A stretch of DNA of 57,346 bases, from assembly GCA_900555035.1 (NCBI GenBank), contig USJX01000009.1, positions 1 through 57,346 of the forward strand, given 5' to 3'. This DNA comes from an uncultured Prevotella sp. (GTDB lineage: Bacteria; Bacteroidota; Bacteroidia; Bacteroidales; Bacteroidaceae). The position numbers and the translations under genes were made by a program. The notes under the pieces are model-generated. The model searched no databases and was not told where the DNA came from. It worked only from the letters and a program-made list of their open reading frames with translations. Shown in pieces: positions 32,967-39,800 of the stretch (its first letter is position 1; each line of letters starts with the position of its first letter).

Positions 32967-34769
32967 TTAGATAGAACGCAGGAACTTAACCACTGCATCA
33001 CGATCGCTCTTTGATGCTTTGTAGAATTTCATGGCTGAACTATAGGCATGACTCTTCTTGCTGTAGCAGTGCCACATGATTGCCTCTACCTCGTTACGGG
33101 CACGGCAGTCGTGCAGGCGATCTTCAGCACCTGTATTCACGTAGCTCAAGCCACGACCCCAAAGTGGAGTGGTGCGACACCATGATCCGTGGATGTCGTT
33201 CATCATATAGAGCTTGTGCAGAACGAAATCTGAATATGGATAGATGGTCTGGTTCTGATAACGAGGCAACTTCTTGTCGGCGATGTACTTGGATGTTACG
33301 TAGTTATCGTCACCGGTCTTCCATGATGGCTTGTGACAGTTGGCGCAGCCCCATTCCATGAAGAGTTTTTTACCCTGCTGTACCTGTGGATCATTCAAGT
33401 TGCGGGCACGAGGTACTGCAAGTCCACGATGCCATACCATGAAGGCATAGAAATCGTCCATGCTCTGCTCAGGCTTGAAGTTGTGCCATTGGTTGTCAAA
33501 CTGGTTGGTTTTTGGATTCAACAGGTTTGCTACTGCTTCCTTGATTCCCTCGTCAGTACCATCTGCATAATAAGGAGAGGTAGGGTCCTTCTTGATGGCT
33601 GCAATCACATCCTTATTCTCTGACATTGCCTTTGCCCAAGGGGCCGTGGTATAGAGGCAAGGACGATCCTGACGGGTAACATTGGTGATGTTCCAGATAG
33701 CGTTAGCACCAGGACCATCCTGTAAACTACCACGGGTCAAGGCATAAGTGAAGCGCTTGACAATCTTTTTGTTCAATTCTGAGGTGTTTGGATCGAATGT
33801 GCTGCCATCTGCATGCACGCCTCCAGTAGCGTATTTGCTATCTCTACCAAATGTTGTATAGTATGCTCCGGCGGTAAAGTCATTCTTGTCGGCATCCCAA
33901 AATGATGGATTGATGTATTCTTTTACGTCAAGTCCAGCTTTCTTGAAGTAAGATGCCTCTGATGCGTACTGTGCCTTGATAGCTTCGTTAGGAATGGCAT
34001 CTACCAGTCCTGTACCACCAATACCGATGGTAGATTCCAATCTTACAGCTACTGCACCATTGCCGGTTTCGTATGGAGTAGGACTGGTGTTGAAGGCACT
34101 CTTAGGGATAGAAATCTCAGGATAAATCAAATCAAACTTTTCGCCATCAGGGAACTGCATGGAAGGTATCTCTTCTGTTTCCATCTTGTTGACGTGCTCC
34201 CAACTCATATTGATTTGGCTCTCATCGATAGGTGGCAAGAATGGAGACTGTGCTTGTGTCTGAGTCATACCTGTAACCTCAGCTACATAGCCACCATCAT
34301 TGCTGTTGGCACTATCTACAGGATGATATACTACGAGCAGATAGCCGTTACCATTACCATAGCGGGTTTCATACTGTGCCTTGCGCTTGCCATGACCATA
34401 CTCTGGATGGCAATCAAAGCAAGATGAGCGGACTGAAGCAGGACCTAAGCCCTTGAATGCACCTGTATTCCATGAATACTGGCGCTCGAACATCTGCTCG
34501 CCAATAAAGAACTGCTTGAAGAGTTCTGGGTCGTTATCTACAGCAGGTGTCTGGTCTGAGTAGCTGCTGGAACCTGTGTTCTCTGTTGTACCCAGTTTAC
34601 CACCTGGATACCACTCATCTGCAGTAAAGTTACCCACTTCCTTACCTACGTATGCGGCATCTGTTTCCTGAATTTCAACTTTGTTGTCATCGTCAGAACA
34701 GCTAGCCATTGTCGTAGCCAAAGCCAGGGCGAACGACATGTAGGCGTAATTCTTAAAATTCTTATTCAT
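32967..34769 (-). CDS. Di-heme oxidoreductase (DHOR/DUF1111) lipoprotein
   Basis: This predicted surface or periplasmic lipoprotein has a lipobox ending MASC (Cys24), followed at once by SDDDD-like acidic residues, the Bacteroidetes surface-export type. Of 600 residues, two c-type heme motifs are CFDCH (~116) and CANCH (~475), and the C-terminal part carries the family segments DFYAFMVWHRGLAVPRARN and TPLWGRGLSYV. DUF1111/DHOR proteins resemble di-heme peroxidases such as MauG and are often paired with imelysin in iron-acquisition clusters. The imelysin gene lies 123 bases upstream, with a hairpin (ACGTAGCTT/AAGCTACGT) in between; CcsBA is downstream. Start ATG 34767-34769. Confidence 0.88.
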   Translation of the reverse strand: MNKNFKNYAYMSFALALATTMASCSDDDNKVEIQETDAAYVGKEVGNFTADEWYPGGKLGTTENTGSSSYSDQTPAVDNDPELFKQFFIGEQMFERQYSWNTGAFKGLGPASVRSSCFDCHPEYGHGKRKAQYETRYGNGNGYLLVVYHPVDSANSNDGGYVAEVTGMTQTQAQSPFLPPIDESQINMSWEHVNKMETEEIPSMQFPDGEKFDLIYPEISIPKSAFNTSPTPYETGNGAVAVRLESTIGIGGTGLVDAIPNEAIKAQYASEASYFKKAGLDVKEYINPSFWDADKNDFTAGAYYTTFGRDSKYATGGVHADGSTFDPNTSELNKKIVKRFTYALTRGSLQDGPGANAIWNITNVTRQDRPCLYTTAPWAKAMSENKDVIAAIKKDPTSPYYADGTDEGIKEAVANLLNPKTNQFDNQWHNFKPEQSMDDFYAFMVWHRGLAVPRARNLNDPQVQQGKKLFMEWGCANCHKPSWKTGDDNYVTSKYIADKKLPRYQNQTIYPYSDFVLHKLYMMNDIHGSWCRTTPLWGRGLSYVNTGAEDRLHDCRARNEVEAIMWHCYSKKSHAYSSAMKFYKASKSDRDAVVKFLRSI

Positions 34770-34892
34770 AATGTATTTTCTTTGTGATATATTATATTTA
34801 ACCCAAATGACGTAGCTTCGCTTCTGTTGAAGAAAGCAAAGCTACGTAATCCTTTATTCTTTATTTCTGTTGTTTCTGCTGTAATGGATAAA

Positions 34893-36221
34893 TTACTTGG
34901 AAACCTTCAATGCACGGAACCATGAACCAGCTTTATTCAATTCATCATCCAAAGTGTTGATCTTGTCGATGCAAGTCTTTACTTGAGCATGTGCAGGATT
35001 ATCAACGAAGGCGATACCGCTCTTCTTGGCAGACTCCAATGCAGCGATAGCCTCATCGAGAGCTGTGTTCAATGCGCTGTAGCCACTGTAGTTATACTTC
35101 TTCATGATAGTCATCAATGAATTAGCAACCGGAGTTGTAGCAGTTACATCACGTGTACCATAGAGAGAGTTCTTGATAGAGTAGATGTTGTCCTGATAGT
35201 CGATGAATGAACGCTTGCTGTATGGTGACTCGATGTAGTCGCGAGACTCAGTTTCGCCATCCTCTGTTGTACCACCATTGCCGGTAGCCACACGATAAGC
35301 CTGACCGAGCTTCTGGGTGTAAACCTCCTGGCAGATGCTTGAGCAACCGCCTACGAATACATTCTCCAAGGTCTCCTGCCATGTAGGGAACCAAGCCTTT
35401 TCGCCTGTGGCATTGAGGAAGAACTGACCGTAACCGATACCTGCAGAAGAAAGGGCACCAGCACTCTCCTTCAGACCTGCAAGACCATCAACAACCCACT
35501 TGCAATTACTGTTCAACCAAGAACCGAGGGTAGCATCACCATTCCAACCATACTGGAGGAGTGAAGTCATGTTGTAGATGTCGCCAGCTACAGCGGCAGC
35601 AAATGCCAACTCATCGATACCCTTCACAGATGTCATGCCTGCTTCTGTCTCGTTGGCATTCAGCATGGCTGCAGTACGTTCAGCACCATTGCGGAAGAGT
35701 ACGAACTCCAATCCGTGAAAACCGATTACTGAGTCGAAGTGCTTGTGTTCTGTATAGATAAACTGGGCTGGGTTTTCACCCTTGATGCCGGAGATGATGC
35801 TCTGCTTGTTGAGTGCTTCTACCATCTGGTCGTGGTCGAGTGGCCATGAGTCGATATGTGGGTCAATCTCGTTGTTGGCTGCTGCACCATAGAGGAATGC
35901 CTCACTGCGCTCCCATTCACGACGAGCGTTCTTGAAAGCCTCGCAGGCAGCAGTGATATCTGCATCGCTCAAGTTGCCAGCCTTGGCGTTGGCGTAAGCC
36001 TTGTCGCATGCATCCTTCAAAACCTTGGCATTGTCTCTCAAATCCTTGTAGGTAGGATTGATAATGTCGTTAACATAAGTGTTAGCTACTGCAGACAATT
36101 CTGTTGCTGGAACTACGTTACCCTCTGTTACTGGGTCATCATCATCGCTACAAGAAGCGAAACCCAAAGATAAAGTCATTGTTGCTACGAACAAAAATGC
36201 CTTCTGGAAAACTTTTTTCAT
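34893..36221 (-). CDS. Imelysin-family lipoprotein (peptidase M75-like)
   Basis: This 442-residue predicted lipoprotein has lipobox FASC (Cys24), followed by SDDDDP. The imelysin fold consists of two helical bundles. The family motif GxHxxE is present as GFHGLEFVLF near residue 166, and DPHIDSWPLDHDQ and other acidic His-containing segments are seen before it. Imelysins are implicated in iron uptake (IrpA, EfeO-like); despite the peptidase name, proteolysis is doubtful for most members. It sits between the porin gene (66 bases upstream) and the di-heme oxidoreductase gene on one transcript. Start ATG 36219-36221. Confidence 0.9.
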   Translation of the reverse strand: MKKVFQKAFLFVATMTLSLGFASCSDDDDPVTEGNVVPATELSAVANTYVNDIINPTYKDLRDNAKVLKDACDKAYANAKAGNLSDADITAACEAFKNARREWERSEAFLYGAAANNEIDPHIDSWPLDHDQMVEALNKQSIISGIKGENPAQFIYTEHKHFDSVIGFHGLEFVLFRNGAERTAAMLNANETEAGMTSVKGIDELAFAAAVAGDIYNMTSLLQYGWNGDATLGSWLNSNCKWVVDGLAGLKESAGALSSAGIGYGQFFLNATGEKAWFPTWQETLENVFVGGCSSICQEVYTQKLGQAYRVATGNGGTTEDGETESRDYIESPYSKRSFIDYQDNIYSIKNSLYGTRDVTATTPVANSLMTIMKKYNYSGYSALNTALDEAIAALESAKKSGIAFVDNPAHAQVKTCIDKINTLDDELNKAGSWFRALKVSK

Positions 36222-36287
36222 GTTTCTTTGTTTTTTATGATTGAATATGATAATTATTATTCTATGAAACGGCTCTTTTCTCCTGGA

Positions 36288-37583
36288 TTAGAGGAAGAAG
36301 CCCTGATAAGCGATGCCGATGTTCACGGCTGGCTCATTGTTGTACTTAGAGTGGAAGATGCGCTGGTTGTATTCAGCTTTTACACAGACTTGTGGGAGAG
36401 GGAAGTAGTTGATACCTGCTGCCACAATCTTGCGGTTGGTCCACTTGGCGGTGGTGTTGTGTACCGATGAATCGTAATACTCGAAATGACCGAATACATA
36501 CAGCTTCTGGTTGTCTTCACGCAACTTGGAAATCTGAGAGAAGACGTCATAGCCTGCTTCCACCATGGTAGCGATGGCATGGCTGCCGAAGTATTTGCCG
36601 CTGCCTGATTCATTAGGCTTGACGTTTGCCGTTCCAGGATATACAATGCTGGTAATGGCTGTAGCATCGCTTACATAGCCATAATCCACGTTGCCTCTAA
36701 TCTTCCAGTTGTACTTGTTGTAGGTGAAGTCGAAGGCACCTACATATACGTTTCCCTTGATGTTCTTGTGCTGGGTATCCTGTGGGGTGGTGTTGCCCAT
36801 CGCCTTGCCGTAGTAGCCGCTCAGTCCGATGCGCAGACCTGGAATACTGTAGTTATCTACACGGGCAGCCACAGCATATTTGTTGGCTACCTCAAACTCG
36901 TATGGACTCTTGGCACCGCCCTGAATCCAGTTGCTGCGACTGAAACGGTAGGCGTTCAAGCCAGCCAGGAACTGTGCCTCGTAGCGGAACTTACCGCTCT
37001 TTCCCCAGAAACTGATACCGGTCTGGTGCCAGGTGCAGGGCAGAATGGTGTTTTCTCCTTCCGGACGATAAACAGTAAAGAAATTCAATGGCTCGTGATA
37101 GGCATTGGTCAAACCTACAGGTACGACGATGTGTCCAGCCTTGATGTTAGCCCATCGACCGAATGATTTCTGAATCCAGAACTGTTCCAGTTCCACCTCG
37201 CCACCTTTCTCTACCTCCTGCTCATACTCGATGGCTTCCTCTGCCTCGTATTCGATAGACTGTCCTGTACCTCCGTGTTCAAACTCAATCTCAGTACCCA
37301 TGGTCCATCCCTTTCCGAAGTCGTAACCCAAGTAGATTACTGCATGAGGAATGTCGAAGCGTCCGTGGTCGGGTGCGTTTTTATAAGCGGTGGCGTTAGA
37401 GTAGCGTTTGCCAGCGTCGCTATAGAAGTTGCGGCTCATAGCAACCTCTCCATAACCACCCACGCTGAGGCGCTTGCCATTCACGTGCTGCATCACGCTG
37501 TCAGCAGCCACTGTTTGTGCACTCGCTGTTGCCAAGCCGGCAACGAGGGCAGCGGACATCAATCCAATTCTTAAACTGTTCAT
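36288..37583 (-). CDS. Outer-membrane porin (OprO/OprP-like fold)
   Basis: This 431-residue protein has a signal peptide (MNSLRIGLMSAALVAGLATASAQ), and its barrel strands are rich in Tyr, Gly and charged residues up to a C-terminal aromatic (AYQGFFL). Segments such as GGYGEVAMSRNFY, LEQFWIQKSFGRWANIKAGHIVVPVGL and WHQTGISFWGKSG are typical of Bacteroidetes porins of the OprO/P class. A negatively charged stretch (EYEAEEAIEYEQEVEKGGEVELEQ) near residue 115-135 could favour cations, which fits an iron-related operon but is inference. It is the first gene of the porin-imelysin-DHOR operon and has a long structured leader. Start ATG 37581-37583. Confidence 0.85.
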   Translation of the reverse strand: MNSLRIGLMSAALVAGLATASAQTVAADSVMQHVNGKRLSVGGYGEVAMSRNFYSDAGKRYSNATAYKNAPDHGRFDIPHAVIYLGYDFGKGWTMGTEIEFEHGGTGQSIEYEAEEAIEYEQEVEKGGEVELEQFWIQKSFGRWANIKAGHIVVPVGLTNAYHEPLNFFTVYRPEGENTILPCTWHQTGISFWGKSGKFRYEAQFLAGLNAYRFSRSNWIQGGAKSPYEFEVANKYAVAARVDNYSIPGLRIGLSGYYGKAMGNTTPQDTQHKNIKGNVYVGAFDFTYNKYNWKIRGNVDYGYVSDATAITSIVYPGTANVKPNESGSGKYFGSHAIATMVEAGYDVFSQISKLREDNQKLYVFGHFEYYDSSVHNTTAKWTNRKIVAAGINYFPLPQVCVKAEYNQRIFHSKYNNEPAVNIGIAYQGFFL

Positions 37584-37630
37584 CTTTAATATTTTGAAAT
37601 TATTGTTATCGTATTATCCTTAGTATAATA

Positions 37631-37764
37631 AAGAAAAGAGCGCGGATGTCTGCTTGCGGTCTCGACACTTTAGAGGCCTAGTATCTCCTTAAAGCCATGA
37701 GGCATGATAAGGAATTACGCAGCTCTGCCGCTCGGGAGTGGCAATCATCACCGCGCTCTTTCTT
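37631..37764 (-). ncRNA. Structured 5' leader RNA of the porin operon (riboswitch-like candidate)
   Basis: Between the predicted start site (~37768) and the porin ATG the transcript can fold into a closed multibranch structure. The closing stem pairs AAAGAGCGCGG with CCGCGCTCTTT (37751-37761 with 37635-37645), extendable by three more pairs with one bulge. Inside are at least three hairpins: UGCC/GGCA near the 5' side, UCCUUA with GCC-UCAU-GGC and UAAGGA in the middle, and GGcCUC/GAGaCC towards the 3' side. A further small hairpin lies between this domain and the start codon. The sequence does not match a riboswitch class I recognise by eye. A cis-regulatory role is inferred from position and structure. 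Confidence 0.6.
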
Positions 37765-37775
37765 GATTTCGGGTG

Positions 37776-37807
37776 CAAAGGTACGGAGTTTTAAAATATC
37801 TTGCAAT
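37776..37807 (-). promoter_or_regulatory. Promoter of the porin-imelysin-DHOR operon
   Basis: Minus-strand TACCTTTG (37776-37783), a 20-base spacer and ATTG (37804-37807) match the Bacteroidetes promoter. The -33 box lies inside the left arm of the shared inverted motif. Confidence 0.72.
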
Positions 37808-37852
37808 ACCTAAAAATCGGTAAACTACGGCATCCCCATTTCTAGGTATTGC
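37803..37852. promoter_or_regulatory. Inverted GCAATACCTA operator candidate between divergent promoters
   Basis: GCAATACCTA (37803-37812) and its complement TAGGTATTGC (37843-37852) flank 30 bases. Similarity extends inward to GCAATACCTArAAATsGG on both sides. Each arm covers the -33 box of one of the two divergent promoters (porin operon and hemerythrin-LuxR gene), so one protein could control both. Confidence 0.6.
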
Positions 37853-37879
37853 GAGTTTCAAATCTTTTTTGTATATTTG
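37848..37879 (+). promoter_or_regulatory. Promoter of the hemerythrin-LuxR regulator gene
   Basis: ATTG (37848-37851), a 20-base spacer and TATATTTG (37872-37879) fit the Bacteroidetes promoter, with a leader of about 60 bases. Confidence 0.7.
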
Positions 37880-37945
37880 CAGCCGAAATAGAAACATTAT
37901 GAATGTTCTTGATACAAGGATATTTTCATTTAAGGATAAAAGAAG

Positions 37946-38902
37946 ATGAAAAATCAGAAGATGTATGAAGCTGACGACAAGATGATCAGCATCATTAGAG
38001 ACAATTACAACATCTTGCAGAGCCTCGGTAGCTTTGGCATCAACCTGGGCTTTGGCGACAAGACTGTGCGTGAAGTTTGCGACGAGCAGAAGGTGGATAC
38101 CTATACTTTCCTGTCCGTGGTAAACTTGACAATTAATGGTTACAAGGAGTATGACAATGCCGACCGCCTGTCGCTGCCAACCCTCTTGCATTATCTCAAG
38201 GCATCGCATGCCTATTACATAGATTTCCAGTTGCCTTTTATCCGTAAGGAACTGGTTGAAGCGCTGGATGAAAAGGATAATTTGGCACGTCTTATCCTCA
38301 AGCTTTATGATGATTATGCCCATAGCATCACCAATCACATGAAGTATGAGGAAAATATGGTATTTCCTTATGTTCAGGCACTTATCGATGGTAATGCCAG
38401 TGCGAACTTCGATATTGAGACCTTCTCGAAGCATCATGCTCAGGTGGACATAAAGTTGAAGGAGTTGAAGAGTATCATCATCAAGTATCTGCCTTCGGAT
38501 GGACTGCATAACAACCAGCTGAGTGCCACCCTCTATGACATCTACAATAATGAGGAATGGCTGAAGCATCATTCTGAGGTGGAGGAAGAAATCTTTATTC
38601 CTGCCGTAAGAAATGCAGAAATGAAACTGAAGCAGAATGATGTGAGTGCCAAGATTTCGAGCATGATTAATCAGACTCCGATGAGCGACGAACAGTTGAG
38701 CGATAGAGAGAAAGATGTGATAGTGGCTTTGGTTCAGGGAATGACCAACAAGGAGATTGCCGATCACCTTTATATCTCCATCAACACGGTGATTACCCAC
38801 CGCAGAAACATCGCCCGAAAGCTTCAGATTCATTCTCCTGCGGGCTTGACAATTTATGCCATCGTGAACAATCTGGTTGACATTTCTACAGTGAAACTCT
38901 AG
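37946..38902 (+). CDS. Hemerythrin-LuxR transcription regulator with ScdA_N-like N-terminus
   Basis: This 318-residue protein has three parts. Residues ~20-75 (LGSFGINLGFGDKTVREVC...) resemble the ScdA_N/DUF542 domain of RIC proteins. Residues ~85-225 form a hemerythrin-like bundle with candidate di-iron ligands in LKASHAYY, NHMKYEENMVFPY, FSKHHAQVD and LKHHSEVEEEIFIP. Residues ~250-315 are a LuxR/FixJ HTH (LSDREKDVIVALVQGMTNKEIADHLYISINTVITHRR). Di-iron hemerythrin domains bind O2 or NO or sense iron, so this looks like a one-component sensor. It is divergent from the porin-imelysin-DHOR operon and shares an inverted motif with it. Start ATG 37946. Its target and signal are inferred. Confidence 0.85.
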   Translation: MKNQKMYEADDKMISIIRDNYNILQSLGSFGINLGFGDKTVREVCDEQKVDTYTFLSVVNLTINGYKEYDNADRLSLPTLLHYLKASHAYYIDFQLPFIRKELVEALDEKDNLARLILKLYDDYAHSITNHMKYEENMVFPYVQALIDGNASANFDIETFSKHHAQVDIKLKELKSIIIKYLPSDGLHNNQLSATLYDIYNNEEWLKHHSEVEEEIFIPAVRNAEMKLKQNDVSAKISSMINQTPMSDEQLSDREKDVIVALVQGMTNKEIADHLYISINTVITHRRNIARKLQIHSPAGLTIYAIVNNLVDISTVKL

Positions 38903-38946
38903 TTTTTCCTTAGGAATAGTCATCATTGAAATGTTATTTTTTATAA

Positions 38947-38991
38947 AATGATAATGCCTTCCCTGCTGCTTGCGGGGAAGGCATTATCATT
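38947..38991. terminator. Bidirectional terminator between the two LuxR-type genes
   Basis: A 17-bp perfect stem (38947-38963 with 38975-38991, core AATGATAATGCCTTCCC) lies between the convergent regulator genes. A/T-rich flanks are present but there is no long T run. Confidence 0.65.
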
Positions 38992-39046
38992 ATATGTAGG
39001 TATGCTATAACCGGGTATCACCATTAGTGGGGATAAACAGACCCGT

Positions 39047-39679
39047 TTAAATCCTGTTGATATCAACATATCCATGCATCACGGCATAGATAGTGAGTGA
39101 AGAAACGCTTTTAATTCCTAATTTTTCCTGGATATTCTTGCGATGAGTAATCACCGTGGTGAGTCCGATGCAGAGCTGATCGGCAATTTCTTTGTTGATT
39201 TTGCCTTGTGCCACCAGCGAAAGCACCTCGATTTCTCTATCCGACAGGGCTTTCTCCTTGGAATCAGCTGAATTCATCATCGGGAGATGTTCTCCATGAG
39301 GATGTCCCGAACGCTGCAGGCTCATCAGTTGCTTGATGAGTTGTGTTTCCGGAACATTGGTGCAGATGCAATGGAAACCTTGCAGTTGTGAATTGAGGTC
39401 ATTGCAGGGGGTGAGCACGATGGTATGAGGACGATGGCGGTTCTCGATGAAGAAATTGCGGTGGGCAAGAAGCACCTGCATCGACACGAAATAGTGCATG
39501 AACCGGTCGGGTGCATTCGATTCAAATTCACCGAATGTACCAAAAATCTGGATACTTACCATGGGGATGGCACTTTCGAGCAACACCTTGAGTCCCAGTG
39601 CTGCTAGCGTGTTGTTATCTACAATGGCTAGTTCGGGCATCGCCTTTCCTGCCATCGCCTTCTTCATTTCTTCATTCAT
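39047..39679 (-). CDS. LuxR/NarL-type response regulator with degenerate receiver
   Basis: The C-terminal HTH of this 210-residue protein (LSDREIEVLSLVAQGKINKEIADQLCIGLTTVITHRKN) is closely similar to that of the neighbouring hemerythrin-LuxR protein, including the unusual SLTIYAVMHGYVDI end. The N-terminal ~130 residues look like a receiver (ELAIVDNNTLAALGLKVLLES), but the usual phosphoacceptor Asp after the third strand is not evident (HYFVSMQVLLAHR) and no histidine kinase lies nearby. It may work without phosphorylation, or with the other regulator. Start ATG 39677-39679. Confidence 0.82.
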   Translation of the reverse strand: MNEEMKKAMAGKAMPELAIVDNNTLAALGLKVLLESAIPMVSIQIFGTFGEFESNAPDRFMHYFVSMQVLLAHRNFFIENRHRPHTIVLTPCNDLNSQLQGFHCICTNVPETQLIKQLMSLQRSGHPHGEHLPMMNSADSKEKALSDREIEVLSLVAQGKINKEIADQLCIGLTTVITHRKNIQEKLGIKSVSSLTIYAVMHGYVDINRI

Positions 39680-39710
39680 GTCTTGTCTCTCTTTTTAATT
39701 ATTTACAGTA

Positions 39711-39800
39711 ATGGGGTGTAGAACCCTTCTGATTCTGCCGTATTATAGGAATGAGGTGTGGAACCCTTCAGATTCTATCGTATTATAGGAATGGGGTGAG
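39711..39800. repeat. 40-bp tandem repeat at the 3' end of the PLD gene
   Basis: Two near-identical 40-bp units (39711-39750 and 39751-39790; 35-36 matching bases) and a partial third unit run from the intergenic region into the last codons of the PLD gene, including its stop. Each full unit contains GAACCCTTC and CGTATTATAGGA. Confidence 0.85.

Noticed and set aside
37631..37764. Assignment of the leader RNA to FMN, TPP, cobalamin or SAM riboswitches
   Set aside because: None of the conserved core sequences of these classes is visible, so only a general structured-leader call is made.
37748..38926. 392-codon minus-strand frame opposite the hemerythrin-LuxR gene
   Set aside because: The plus-strand product has two clear domains and a promoter, and the antisense frame would run through the porin promoter region.
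39711..39800. Insertion-sequence end or attachment site
   Set aside because: The 40-bp units are head-to-tail without inverted ends or an integrase nearby; a simple tandem duplication explains them.
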